Assembly (NCBI GenBank): GCA_002721995.1
Contig: PBMF01000025.1
Location: forward strand, 56,960 to 120,959
Length of the DNA: 64,000 nucleotides
From: Chloroflexota bacterium
GTDB lineage: Bacteria > Chloroflexota > Dehalococcoidia > Lucifugimonadales > UBA3495
Direction: 5' to 3'
Shown: positions 35,242-44,381 of the stretch, piece by piece
Layout of the letters: each line of letters begins with the position of its first letter
Position numbering within the stretch: position 1 is the stretch's first letter
Notes under the pieces: model-generated
Told to the model about the DNA's origin: nothing
What the model saw: only the letters and a program-made list of their open reading frames with translations
Database searches by the model: none
Made by a program: the position numbers and the translations under genes

Positions 35242-35730
35242 TCACCCGACGAACAATGTATAGGTCCCTCGGCCCGGTTGGCTGACTGTCTGGGCGGTCA
35301 ACAGCCGGCTGTCTTCGGCCAGCGCCCGCTTGGCGACTTCGATATTCACCGGTGAGATCTGCTCCATGGCCTGTATCTCCGCCAGGCTGAAATACTCGGC
35401 CCTGTCCACCTCTTTCATGTCGGGGTTGGGTGCACCGGACCGGGGACTCAGGAGCAACACCACATAGGAGCTGTTACCGCCATCCTCGTCGTACCGGTTT
35501 CGGATGCCCAAAACACCCTGGACCGAGGCGACGACGCCGGCTTCTTCCTCGACCTCACGGACCACGGCCGCTTCAATGGTCTCGTTCAGCTCCACGAAGC
35601 CGCCGGGTATCTGCCAGTTGCCGCGTCCCCGCCGGGATGCCCGGCGCACGAGCAGCAGCCGTCCGTCGTTGACAACCGCACCGCCCACGCCGAGGTTGTA
35701 TCCAGTGTTATACCGCTCCGGTGGTGGCAT
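35242..35730 (-). CDS. Nudix hydrolase
   Basis: A 162-residue Nudix protein. The Nudix box is GGFVELNETIEAAVVREVEEEAG (from ~43), complete with the REVEEE metal ligands. The N-terminal NLGVGGAVVNDGRLLLVRR strand and late segment DRAEYFSLAEIQAME fit the ADP-ribose/NDP-sugar-like group. Substrate cannot be assigned. It is a single gene, 17 bp from the convergent TPR pseudogene. Confidence 0.88.
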   Translation of the reverse strand: MPPPERYNTGYNLGVGGAVVNDGRLLLVRRASRRGRGNWQIPGGFVELNETIEAAVVREVEEEAGVVASVQGVLGIRNRYDEDGGNSSYVVLLLSPRSGAPNPDMKEVDRAEYFSLAEIQAMEQISPVNIEVAKRALAEDSRLLTAQTVSQPGRGTYTLFVG

Positions 35731-35881
35731 TATTGATTTTCCTCAGCAAATTTGTTGACCGACTCATCCTTTGCCGTCGGGTTGGGATATTATAGGCCAA
35801 GGAAATTCACCAGGTTCATTCCTTGGCGCCAATGGGTGGACCAAGCAGTGGCCTATTTTAAAAAAGGAGCCTGATACTTGG

Positions 35882-37045
35882 ATGGGCTGGTCAATACATC
35901 ATCAAAGGGGTCTGATTCACTACTCGCCGCAAAACAGCTTTCGCGGTTACACCCTATTCAGCAATCTGGGTGGTAACCAAACCAACCTGATAGACATGGA
36001 GGGCCGCGTGTGCCAGACATGGCATGCTGAGGAGGGGATCAACTATAGCTATCTCCTACCCAACGGCAATCTGCTGCTCCGGACGGGCCCACCGTCCCAG
36101 GAAGTCTCTTTTCTGGACAGCCCGGAACGGGCCCTTCTGCCCAGGGGAGGTAGGACTGCTTCCGGGGCCATCATGGAACTGGACTGGGACAGCAACGTCG
36201 TCTGGTCCTACCGCGACCCATTTCTCCACCACGACTTTGAACGCCTGTCCAACGGAAATACTCTGGTGCTCCTGTGGCGGGCCATCCCCGAAGAACTGGC
36301 CTCCCAGGTGAGCGGCGGTTTTGACGACGGGACTGCCAAGGGCCAGATGCTGGGCGACGTTGTGCGGGAAGTAACGCCCGGGGGCGATACGGTCAGCGAA
36401 TGGCATTCCTGGGAGCACCTGAATCTGGAAGAGGACATCATCTGCCATCTGGAAGGGCGGCTCGAATGGACGCACCAGAACTGCCTGAATCTGACTGATG
36501 AGGGAGACCTTCTGGTGAGTTTCCGGCAGACCGACACCGTCGGGATAGTGGACCGGTCCAGTGGGGCTTTCACCTGGAAATGGGGCCCCGGCGATATTTC
36601 CCACCAGCACAATCCGACCTATCTGGGGAGCGGACGCGTCCTGCTATTCGACAACGGGCCCCACCGGCAGGGCATGAGCCGTTCACGGGTCATAGAGATC
36701 GACACAAACAACAACCAGATTGCCTGGGAGTACGAAGGGGACCCGCCCATATCTTTCTTTAGTTACCACATCAGCGGCGCCGAGAGACTGCCCAACGGCA
36801 ATACCCTCATCTGTGAGGGAGCGCCGGGACGAATCTTCGAAGTGACACCCACCAAAGAGATCGTCTGGGAGTACATCAACCCATTCACCGCCAAAGGCGG
36901 GCTGCACGCCGGCGGGACCACCTCCGGCTATGCCAACTCAGTGTTCCGCGCCCACCGGTACGGCCCCGACCATCCGGCCCTACAGGGCAAGGATTTGGAC
37001 CCGGCCCGTTACGCCAACCTGAACCGTCTCTATTCGCTCGAATAG
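35882..37045 (+). CDS. Arylsulfotransferase (ASST)-family beta-propeller protein
   Basis: A 387-residue protein of the bacterial ASST type. Repeated beta-propeller blades are seen as LIDMEGRVCQTWHAEEG, IMELDWDSNVVWSYRDP, LSNGNTLVLLW, VTPGGDTVSEWHSWEHL, LPNGNTLICEGAPGRIFEVT and KEIVWEYINPF. His residues in FLHHDFERL and WTHQNC are candidates for the sulfo-transfer His. The typical secreted ASST signal peptide is not seen, so the protein appears cytoplasmic if ATG 35882 is the start. AAGGAG lies ~12 nt upstream. The donor and acceptor are unknown. Confidence 0.82.
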   Translation: MGWSIHHQRGLIHYSPQNSFRGYTLFSNLGGNQTNLIDMEGRVCQTWHAEEGINYSYLLPNGNLLLRTGPPSQEVSFLDSPERALLPRGGRTASGAIMELDWDSNVVWSYRDPFLHHDFERLSNGNTLVLLWRAIPEELASQVSGGFDDGTAKGQMLGDVVREVTPGGDTVSEWHSWEHLNLEEDIICHLEGRLEWTHQNCLNLTDEGDLLVSFRQTDTVGIVDRSSGAFTWKWGPGDISHQHNPTYLGSGRVLLFDNGPHRQGMSRSRVIEIDTNNNQIAWEYEGDPPISFFSYHISGAERLPNGNTLICEGAPGRIFEVTPTKEIVWEYINPFTAKGGLHAGGTTSGYANSVFRAHRYGPDHPALQGKDLDPARYANLNRLYSLE

Positions 37046-37230
37046 TCTCTTCTAACGGTCAGGCCGGGAAAAGACGCACTAAAAGTAGAATAAAGGGAAC
37101 TACGCCAAATTGGGTATGTAGACGAGACCGTTGAAACCGGCCTGGCATCTCCCGGCAAGGCTGTGTACCCGTAAACCAAGAGTTTGTAAGCATGAAGATT
37201 CCTTCCCCCTCATCGTGACAGCAAATAAAA

Positions 37231-37260
37231 AACGCCCCGGTTCCTTGAAACCGGGGCGTT
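37231..37260. terminator. Bidirectional terminator
   Basis: AACGCCCCGGTT (37231-37242) pairs with AACCGGGGCGTT (37249-37260), preceded by an A-run, between the convergent ASST and hydrolase genes. Confidence 0.88.
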
Positions 37261-37294
37261 ACTCGCGTAAACCGTTATATTGGGGGACGCTTTT

Positions 37295-38050
37295 TTAGGC
37301 TTTGACGGGTTGGTGCTGCTTCAGGAAACGCCTGACCTGGTCCACCACCTCGTCGATGTGTTCCTGGGTGTCCTTCCACGGGAACCGGGTCACCTCTGAG
37401 TTGGGGGCCAGTTCCGCCACCTCCATGGCCACCGCATGCGGGTGGGCGGGCACGTTGTCGGGGGCTGTCAGAATGGGAGTTTGGAGGTTGCGCACGTAGT
37501 CTCTGGTGGACGTGAAAACGAAGTCGGCCCGGTTGGTGTACATGCTGGTCAGGAAGTCGTGCACCATATCTATGGAGATTTCCGGGCGCTTTTCGCACAG
37601 GGGCGGTCCCCAGGCCCGGGTGTTGTTCTGGTAGAAAAGGTCAGGGTGCTCGGGGCTGTAGCCGCTGGGCTGCATCAGGGCGGCTGCCGTGATGCGCTCT
37701 GGCGCCAGTCTCAGCAGATTGTGGATCATCGGTCCGCCGATGCAGAAGCCCATGACCAGAAACTCGTTTATCCCCAGGTGGTCCATCAGACCCAGTTGGT
37801 CATCGGAGTAAGAGTCCCAGGGCCGGTCTATCTCCAGCGGGCCGCTGGACTGGCCTGGGTCGGCGTTGCGCAGGTCCAAGGCGATGCAGCGGAAGTCGTC
37901 TTTATAGGTCACCATCGGATTGAACGGGACAGAGGTTTCCAACAATGGTATGGAAGCATTGAGCCCACCACCGGGGATGATCAGCAACGGGAACCCGGAA
38001 CCCACCTCTTCGTAGTTGACGCGGACGTTACCTCTTTCGTAGACAGGCAT
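37295..38050 (-). CDS. Alpha/beta hydrolase with Cys nucleophile elbow
   Basis: A 251-residue alpha/beta hydrolase. The oxyanion-hole region is LLIIPGGGLNASI (~22-34). The nucleophile elbow reads MGFCIGG (100-106), placing Cys103 where most members have Ser. A catalytic His is likely in DTQEHIDEV (~230) and an acid near TAPDNVPAHPHA. Cys-nucleophile members resemble dienelactone hydrolases and related lyases; substrate is unknown. Confidence 0.85.
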   Translation of the reverse strand: MPVYERGNVRVNYEEVGSGFPLLIIPGGGLNASIPLLETSVPFNPMVTYKDDFRCIALDLRNADPGQSSGPLEIDRPWDSYSDDQLGLMDHLGINEFLVMGFCIGGPMIHNLLRLAPERITAAALMQPSGYSPEHPDLFYQNNTRAWGPPLCEKRPEISIDMVHDFLTSMYTNRADFVFTSTRDYVRNLQTPILTAPDNVPAHPHAVAMEVAELAPNSEVTRFPWKDTQEHIDEVVDQVRRFLKQHQPVKA

Positions 38051-38221
38051 GGCTTTTTAATCTCCTGAAGTTGACCGCAGATAGGGCCGGATTCTGCGGC
38101 AGGGGTTGTTTGCAGTCTGCCTAATATACTCCTCATGGGTTGGGCCGTCATTCGTTGGACAACCGGGTTCCCGCCACGGTAGATTGTTCCCCTGGACCAA
38201 ACAGCAACGGGAGTAGGACCG

Positions 38222-38746
38222 ATGTCAGCTACAGAAACCGGCCTGTCCGCCCTGGAACGCAACTGGGGCATGGTGGATAGGGCCCTGGAAAACCTGGACG
38301 ACGCCCAGATTGGCGCCCAACCAAACGAGGACTCAAACTCCATGGGTTGGCTCCTCTTTCACATGACCAGGATAGTCGACCGTTTCGTCCACACCTGGTG
38401 TCAGGACGCTCCCCAACTGTGGGCGAAAAACGGCTGGCACCAGAGATTCGGCCTGGATGACGACGCGAACAACACCGGTCAGGGCTGGACCAAGGAGCAG
38501 GTTGCCGCCTGGCAGCTTCCGGCCAAGGAGTCCCTGCTGGGCTACTACGAAGAGGTGAAGGCCGCGGCCAGGGAGTATATCGGGGCACTCTCCGCGGCGG
38601 AATTCGAGAGGGAACTCAACATACCGCCCCGGCCGGTGGCTTCAATTGGGTCGTTCCTGGGTGTGCTGGTCTTTGATAACTGTGTCCACGGCGGCCAGAT
38701 CGCCTATCTCAGGGGTTATTACAAAGGCATGGGCTGGTTCCTGTAG
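38222..38746 (+). CDS. DinB-family protein
   Basis: A 174-residue DinB/YfiT-like four-helix protein, paralogous to 18128-18607. Matching segments are SNSMGWLLFHMTRIVDRFVH (~39-58), a WHQRFG loop, GWTKEQVAAWQLP and VHGGQIAYLRGYYKGMGW at the C-terminus. His residues in FHM and VHGG are the presumed metal ligands. The start ATG follows GGAG. The next gene begins 29 bp downstream, so the two may be cotranscribed. Confidence 0.9.
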   Translation: MSATETGLSALERNWGMVDRALENLDDAQIGAQPNEDSNSMGWLLFHMTRIVDRFVHTWCQDAPQLWAKNGWHQRFGLDDDANNTGQGWTKEQVAAWQLPAKESLLGYYEEVKAAAREYIGALSAAEFERELNIPPRPVASIGSFLGVLVFDNCVHGGQIAYLRGYYKGMGWFL

Positions 38747-38775
38747 CCGGCGCCAGTTTCCAAGGAGATAAAAGA

Positions 38776-39747
38776 TTGCGCGTTAACCGTCTGGTAGATG
38801 CCCCCATAATCTCGCCCCAGCTCCACCCTTCCCTGGGTGACAATATCCAGGGCCCATCCATGATAAAAGTGCCCGACTGGGTACAGTCGCCCCTGGGCAA
38901 ATATTACATATACTTCGCCGACCATAAGGGGGCCTACATCCGCCTGGCATACGCCGACCAACTGGCCGGGCCGTGGCAGGTGCACCCACCGGGCAGTCTG
39001 CAGCTTGCCGATTCATGTTTCTTGACCGAGCCGCCGGACGCGCCGCCCGAAGAGGTGGAGAAGATCAAGGAGCAGCGGCGTCAGGCCATGGGCAGCGATA
39101 ACCTTCCCCATGACTTGGTGACGGAATTGACCACGCCCCACATCGCATCACCAGATGTGCATGTCGATGAGGAGGCCCGGACGATCGTGATGTACTTCCA
39201 TGGGCTGGAAGCCTTGGGCGTACAGGTCACCCGCATGGCCACCTCCTCGGACGGCATCAACTTCACTGCCCGGCCGGAGGTCTTGAGTAGGAGTTATCTG
39301 AGGGCATTTGAACATGCCGGGCGGAGATTTGCCCTTGTCATGCCCGGGCAGGTCCACCGATTCCGGGAAGACTCCCTTGCTCTGGAAACAGGACCGTTGC
39401 TCTTCAACAGGAATATGCGCCACTCGGCCCTTTTGAAGACCGGTGACACCCTTTATGTGTTCTGGAGTAATGTGGGAGACAACCCGGAGCGAATCTTGGT
39501 CAGCACCATCGATTTGTCGGCGGACTGGTTGCAATGGAAGGAGTCGACGGCGGTGGAGGTGATGCGTCCGGAAAGACCCTGGGAGGGTGCGGACGCGCCC
39601 CTGGAACCGTCCATCCGCAGTGTCGCCTACGACCACGTTAACCAATTGCGTGACCCGGCTGTCCACTCAGAGGATGGCCGCCATTATCTGCTCTACTCTG
39701 TGGCAGGGGAGAGCGGCATAGGTATCGCGGAAATAGAACTGCCCTAG
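38776..39747 (+). CDS. Five-bladed propeller glycosidase-like protein (GH43-like)
   Basis: A 323-residue beta-propeller-type protein starting VNRLVDAPIISPQLHPSLGDNI. Segments KYYIYFADHKGAYIRLAYAD, IASPDVHVDEEARTIVMYFHG and LRDPAVHSEDGRHYLLYSVAG have the look of glycoside hydrolase family 43-like propellers, with Asp residues in SPDV and RDPAV at typical positions. No signal peptide is seen. Catalysis is not proven. The start is TTG 38776 after AAGGAGATAAAAGA. Confidence 0.65.
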   Translation: MRVNRLVDAPIISPQLHPSLGDNIQGPSMIKVPDWVQSPLGKYYIYFADHKGAYIRLAYADQLAGPWQVHPPGSLQLADSCFLTEPPDAPPEEVEKIKEQRRQAMGSDNLPHDLVTELTTPHIASPDVHVDEEARTIVMYFHGLEALGVQVTRMATSSDGINFTARPEVLSRSYLRAFEHAGRRFALVMPGQVHRFREDSLALETGPLLFNRNMRHSALLKTGDTLYVFWSNVGDNPERILVSTIDLSADWLQWKESTAVEVMRPERPWEGADAPLEPSIRSVAYDHVNQLRDPAVHSEDGRHYLLYSVAGESGIGIAEIELP

Positions 39748-39806
39748 GGCCTCGCCTGAGGCAACTAGGGCAGTTAAGGACTCGTTCAGTTGTGGTGGTG
39801 GAGCGG

Positions 39807-40722
39807 CTAGCTGTTGCTGCCCACCAGCGTGTATGAAATGAGGTCTGACGACTCTCCTTCCTCGTGGTCGATGCTCTTGACATCGAACCCTTTTACGGCG
39901 TGAGAAGACCAGGTGGTCTCAGCGGGCTCGCCGTCGACGTCGTATTTGACGACCTTGAAAGCCCGAAAGGTGTCGGCCGGGACCGTCACGTCTTCGATTC
40001 CCTCCACCACGTAGGTGTAGGTACTGGTGATGGTCTCTTCTTCGCCTTCACCTGCAAACATGAATTCCGACGACTCTATTTCGGTCACCGTGACTTCTTT
40101 GCCCGCAGTCAGCGGATAAATCTGGGAGTCTTTGGGTTCGTACTCCATCGTGGTTTTCATGCTGAAGGGGACGCCGCCATCTCCGGTAGCCTCAAGACCG
40201 GTATCCCTCAGGTATTGCTTGTCGATGGTGAGGAAAGCGGAGCTCAAGACTCCCTCGATGGGCGGGTCAAAGGACATCTGACCCTGGTATTCACTGGACC
40301 CTTCGCCGCCTATGATCTCAAACGTGGCGGTAAGCTCACCGTCCGGGGTCATCATGGCCAGTTCCCAGGTGTCGCCGGTGTCGAGCTGGGGGAGGATTCC
40401 CTCATTGACGGTCAAAGTCTTGGTCAGACCGGCGATGGTGACTTCGGCGCTGGGTCCGACGGTCCGCACCAACGCGAACGTGGCGGTCTTGGTCTGGCCG
40501 GCGGGAATGGTTAACTCCTTGGTGTCCATGACCACACCGTCAACTGTCAGTGTCGCCGGTGTTTTCGACCACGGTTTCAACCGTGATCTCCTACCAAACA
40601 TCGGCCGCGGCGGGCATGTTCACGGCGGTTACGGTGAACGCCGCTGGGCTTGGGCTTCCGCAGGCGATGACTGCCATCAAAACGACGGCCACCGCTCCCA
40701 ACATGATTCGATTTACCTTCAT
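39807..40722 (-). pseudogene. CARDB-domain lipoprotein with nonsense codon and frameshift
   Basis: ATG 40722 starts a clear lipoprotein signal (MKVNRIMLGAVAVVLMAVIAC, lipobox VIAC). The frame then meets TAG at 40591-40593, continues EITVETVVENTGDTDS, and needs a shift near 40550 to enter the long open frame. That frame has CARDB strands TLTVDGVVMDTKELTIPAGQ and TVGPSAEVTIAGLTKTLTV, then a ~170-residue C-terminal domain (DGELTATFEIIGGE to YTLVGSNS). Two lesions in ~60 bp suggest a pseudogene or a poorly assembled patch. Confidence 0.75.
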
Positions 40723-40937
40723 AATAGTGCTCACCCTCAAGTGTGATTTTGGGCTATCTGCGTGCTAATCGTATGAAGGCCCCTGCCCTATATCAAGCCG
40801 AGCCGGGCGTTAACGAGAGACGCGATTCGACCGTTAAAGGCCCGTCATGTGGGCCGATCGGCGCCAATGGGTTAGACTACTCCAGTCATTATCAAAGCGG
40901 CCAACTACATACATTCATAGAAACGGAGACAGAGAAT

Positions 40938-42341
40938 ATGGCATCGCTCAGCCGGCAGCTCGCCCAGTGGGTCGTGGGACTCAGTTTCGACGATCTCCCG
41001 CCCGAGGTGGTGGATAGGGCCAAGGGCGTGACACTCCACAGTCTGTCTTCGGTGCTCCTGGGCTACCAGTCCCGGAGCGGCAAGCAGGCCGTGGACATGA
41101 TGAAGGGTGACGAATCCGGCGTTAGTAACGGCGCCACCATCATGGTGGACGGCGCCACGGTGACCAAGGGCGGTGCCGCCTTCGCCAATGCCGAGATGGC
41201 CATGTCCGGCGGCAAGTTGGACTCCTTCCGTATGCTCACCCATCCCGGCACCAGCATCCTGCCCGGCGCTTTCGTGGGAGCTGAAGCGTCCAGCGCTTCG
41301 GGCAAGGATTTTCTCACCGGCGTTGCTGCCGGTTATGAAGTCATGGAGCGGTTGGCTTCGGACTTCATTCCAACCGTCATGTCCCGGGGCTTTCACGCCG
41401 GCCCCGTGTTCGGTATCTTTGGTCCGGCCATCGCCGCCGCTAAGATGCTGAATCTAACTGAGGACGAGGTGAACAGCACCATCGCGCTATGCGTCCACCT
41501 GGCGGCGGGCAACCTGGAAGGCCCTCGCAACGGCGGCCGTGCCCTGCGGGAGGGCGCCGCCGTGCGCAACGCCATGCTCGCGGTGGCGTTGGCCCAGACG
41601 GGTCACGTAGGCGGCGACACCACCCTGGAGGGCGACGCCGGCTTCTATCACGCCTACACCGGCAACAACCAGGGCCAGTTGACCTACAGCTTTGTGGGCG
41701 ACACCCAGACCAGCCTGGACAAGATCACCCAGGGGCTGGGGCAAGAGTGGATGTTCATGGAAACCCTCTACCGCATCTACTCCACGGCGGGCTACAACAT
41801 CGCCCACGTGGATGTCCCCGCCCAACTGTGCACCGAGTACGACATCAAATATGAGGACATCGACCGGGTGGAGGCCGTGGTCAACTGGATCGAGACCCAG
41901 TACCCCAGCCCAGCCTTCCCCAGTCGCCGTGAGGACGGGCCGGCCCAGAAGGGAGGCACCAAGTACTACACCGCCTACGGCGTTTCCCAACGGGGATTCC
42001 CGGTGCTGCGCAGTCAGCAGATGGGCGAAGCGGACGGCGGCGGCGACCCGCCCGAGGTGCTGGACCTGATGGAGCGGGTGACCCTCATTCCGTCCCATGG
42101 GATGACCCTCTTCGGGCCCCGGTTCACCGTATACACCAAGGACGGCAAGAGCTACACCAAGCAGTCCACTGGCCGCGAGTTCATGTGGGACTTCGAAGAG
42201 GAAGCCCGGCGGATAAGGGACGTCATACCCGGCCTGCCCATCCCCGGCGGCCAGTTCGAGGAGATAATCAGCACCTGCCGCGACCTGGACAAAGAGGACC
42301 GGGCCGACAAGCTGGTGCAGCTTACGGTCAAGAAGGGCTAA
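40938..42341 (+). CDS. MmgE/PrpD-family protein
   Basis: A 467-residue protein of the 2-methylcitrate dehydratase/immune-responsive-gene family. It begins LSRQLAQWVVGLSFDDLPPEV and shows the family's early AFANAEMAMSG segment, GVAAGYEVMERLA and the internal HAGPVFGIFGPAIAAAKMLNL (~153). The enzyme type dehydrates methylcitrate or decarboxylates cis-aconitate; the substrate here is unknown. ATG 40938 after GGAGACAGAGAAT is chosen; the 65 upstream codons lack homology. It abuts the convergent Gfo/Idh gene (1 bp apart). Confidence 0.9.
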   Translation: MASLSRQLAQWVVGLSFDDLPPEVVDRAKGVTLHSLSSVLLGYQSRSGKQAVDMMKGDESGVSNGATIMVDGATVTKGGAAFANAEMAMSGGKLDSFRMLTHPGTSILPGAFVGAEASSASGKDFLTGVAAGYEVMERLASDFIPTVMSRGFHAGPVFGIFGPAIAAAKMLNLTEDEVNSTIALCVHLAAGNLEGPRNGGRALREGAAVRNAMLAVALAQTGHVGGDTTLEGDAGFYHAYTGNNQGQLTYSFVGDTQTSLDKITQGLGQEWMFMETLYRIYSTAGYNIAHVDVPAQLCTEYDIKYEDIDRVEAVVNWIETQYPSPAFPSRREDGPAQKGGTKYYTAYGVSQRGFPVLRSQQMGEADGGGDPPEVLDLMERVTLIPSHGMTLFGPRFTVYTKDGKSYTKQSTGREFMWDFEEEARRIRDVIPGLPIPGGQFEEIISTCRDLDKEDRADKLVQLTVKKG

Positions 42342-43439
42342 TTAGACTACGGCCTGCTCCTGGCCGGTGTCAGACGCCTTCTTGATGACGTCGATGAACT
42401 TGTGTAGTCTCACCGCCTCGTCGAAGGTGGGCGCGCCGCTTTTTCCGGTGCGTATGGACTCGGCGAACTGGGTATAGAGCTGCCCCACGTTGAAGGGGTC
42501 GCCCTTGGGGAAGTCGGCGGGGACACAGACGAATTTGTCGGGTATGGTCAGGTCTTCCAGGGTCTGCGTGCCCTTGGCGCCCTGGACCCGCAGCATCTCT
42601 CCCCGCTGGGATGAAACGCTGCCGGTGGTGACGATGGTGCCCGCCGTGCCGTAGATCTCCATCCGGTAGCCAGTGCCGGCCCAGGGAACGGCCCCCACCG
42701 CAACCGTTGCCGCCGCGCCGCGCTCTAACTGGCCGGACACCCGCACGTTGTCCGGGGAGGTGGGCTCCACATATTTCTGGGTGTCGGTCTCGAATATCTG
42801 CTGTAGCTGGGTTGTGACCATGCAGGCCACCCGCTTGAAGTCGCCCAATACGAAACGGAGGGCGTCTATGACGTGGCCGTTAGCGATGGTCAGGGTGTTT
42901 GCGCCCTGGGTGATGTCTAGGTTCCAGTTGCGGCTGGAAGGACGCTCCAGCGCGCCGTCGCGCATGGTGGTGACGTGGCAGGACAGCACCTCGCCCACGT
43001 AACCATCTTCGACCAACTCCTTGATGTACATCAGGGCCGGGCTGACCCGCGACTGGAGTCCCACCACCGTCTGCACCCCTTTGGCGTTGGCCAGGGCAGC
43101 CAGTTCCTCGGCCTCGGCGGTGGTCTTACCCAACGGCCACTCGGTCAGGACGTGCTTTCCTGCTTCGATGGCGGCTTTGGTCGGTCCGTAGTGCAGCGGC
43201 ACCCGCACTACCACGGCCACCGCGCCGATGTCCGGTGACGCGCACATCTCGTTGTAGTCGTGGAAGGCCAGCTTGGCGCCGAATTTCTGCTTTGCCTCTT
43301 CGGCGCTCTTGGGCCTGGACGTGCAAACTGCGGTAAACTCCACATCCGGACTGGCCAGCAGCGCCGGATAGTGGGACTGGGATGCCCAGGTCGAGTTGAC
43401 GTTGGCTCCCACGAATCCCAAGCGAATCTTGTCCGCCAT
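42342..43439 (-). CDS. Gfo/Idh/MocA-family oxidoreductase
   Basis: A 365-residue NAD(P)-dependent dehydrogenase-type protein. The N-terminal Rossmann motif is LGFVGANVNSTWASQSH (~7-23), the family's GKHVLTEWPLGKT (~93-105) carries the EKP-like motif as EWP, and the C-terminal domain has LDITQGANTLTIANGHVIDALRFVLGD. EWPLGK resembles the Gal80/galactose-1-dehydrogenase-like branch. Sugar or polyol oxidation is likely, substrate unknown. Confidence 0.9.
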   Translation of the reverse strand: MADKIRLGFVGANVNSTWASQSHYPALLASPDVEFTAVCTSRPKSAEEAKQKFGAKLAFHDYNEMCASPDIGAVAVVVRVPLHYGPTKAAIEAGKHVLTEWPLGKTTAEAEELAALANAKGVQTVVGLQSRVSPALMYIKELVEDGYVGEVLSCHVTTMRDGALERPSSRNWNLDITQGANTLTIANGHVIDALRFVLGDFKRVACMVTTQLQQIFETDTQKYVEPTSPDNVRVSGQLERGAAATVAVGAVPWAGTGYRMEIYGTAGTIVTTGSVSSQRGEMLRVQGAKGTQTLEDLTIPDKFVCVPADFPKGDPFNVGQLYTQFAESIRTGKSGAPTFDEAVRLHKFIDVIKKASDTGQEQAVV

Positions 43440-43556
43440 GTTGTTGGCTCCTTGAATGGAATCGCTACACTATAGCCAGGTATCAGCCGAGTCTCAACCG
43501 CCGCAGCTTCAGCGGGCGACTGGCCAAAGATGAGGCCCTGGGGAGAGTAAGAGGGA

Positions 43557-44366
43557 ATGCCGTATCTAGATCTGGATGGAAGCCGCTTCCACTACCATTG
43601 GGACGATTTCACCGACCCTTGGGGGACCAAGAGCGTCGTATTGCTGCACCATGCGGCGGGGGGAAATCTGCACCGCTGGCGGGCCTGGGTGCCCACGCTG
43701 GCCCGTCAGTACCGGGTCCTGCGCTTTGACATGCGGGGCCACGCGGGCACTGACCCGGCCTCCGGCGGGACTCTGACGTTGCCTGGACTGGCGACCGACA
43801 TCGCGACGGTCATGGACGCCCTTGAAGTGGACAAGGTCCACCTGGTGGGCGCTTCGGCGGGCGGCATCGTCAGCCTGCGTTTCGCCCACGATTTTCCCCA
43901 GCGGCTCCACAGCCTGAGCCTGGTGGCGTCCACTCCCAGGCTGGCCCGGATGGGCGCGGGAATCGACGCCAGCGTGTGGCGGCGGACCCTGGAAGAAGAG
44001 GGCACAAAAGCCTGGCTCTTGGCCGACGCCCAGAAGCGGTTCGGGCCTCAGGCCGAGCCCGGAGTCATCGAATGGTACGCGGCCGAGGGCGAAAAGACGC
44101 CGGCCGAGAATGTATTGGCGTTGCAAGGCTGTCTTCTGGCGGAAGACCTCAGCCCCCTGCTGCCCAACATCCCGGCCCCCACGTTGCTGCTGGCCTCGGA
44201 GAACGATGAAATCACGCCCATGGACGCCCAAGAGCTGATGGTCCGGGAGATGCCCAACGCCACGCTCCAGACCTTCGCCGGAGTGGGCCACAACATGAAG
44301 GTGGAGATTCCAGACCTGCTGGCCGGGGCCGTTAGGGACTTCGCCAGAAAGGTCGAGTCGCCCTAG
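43557..44366 (+). CDS. Alpha/beta hydrolase (enol-lactonase-like)
   Basis: A 269-residue alpha/beta hydrolase. The oxyanion region is VVLLHHAAGGNLHRW (~27-41), the nucleophile elbow GASAGG (~98-103, Ser nucleophile), an acid in LASENDEITPMD (~213-224) and the His in GVGHNMKVE (~243-251). The layout matches 3-oxoadipate enol-lactonase-like enzymes. The start ATG follows AGAGGG. It ends 15 bp before the convergent LLM gene. Confidence 0.92.
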   Translation: MPYLDLDGSRFHYHWDDFTDPWGTKSVVLLHHAAGGNLHRWRAWVPTLARQYRVLRFDMRGHAGTDPASGGTLTLPGLATDIATVMDALEVDKVHLVGASAGGIVSLRFAHDFPQRLHSLSLVASTPRLARMGAGIDASVWRRTLEEEGTKAWLLADAQKRFGPQAEPGVIEWYAAEGEKTPAENVLALQGCLLAEDLSPLLPNIPAPTLLLASENDEITPMDAQELMVREMPNATLQTFAGVGHNMKVEIPDLLAGAVRDFARKVESP

Positions 44367-44381
44367 CGGCGGCTGGCGGGC

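Noticed and set aside
40545..40593. TGA and TAG in the CARDB lipoprotein as recoded codons
   Set aside because: A frame change is also needed and neither codon falls at a conserved Cys; decay or sequence error is simpler.
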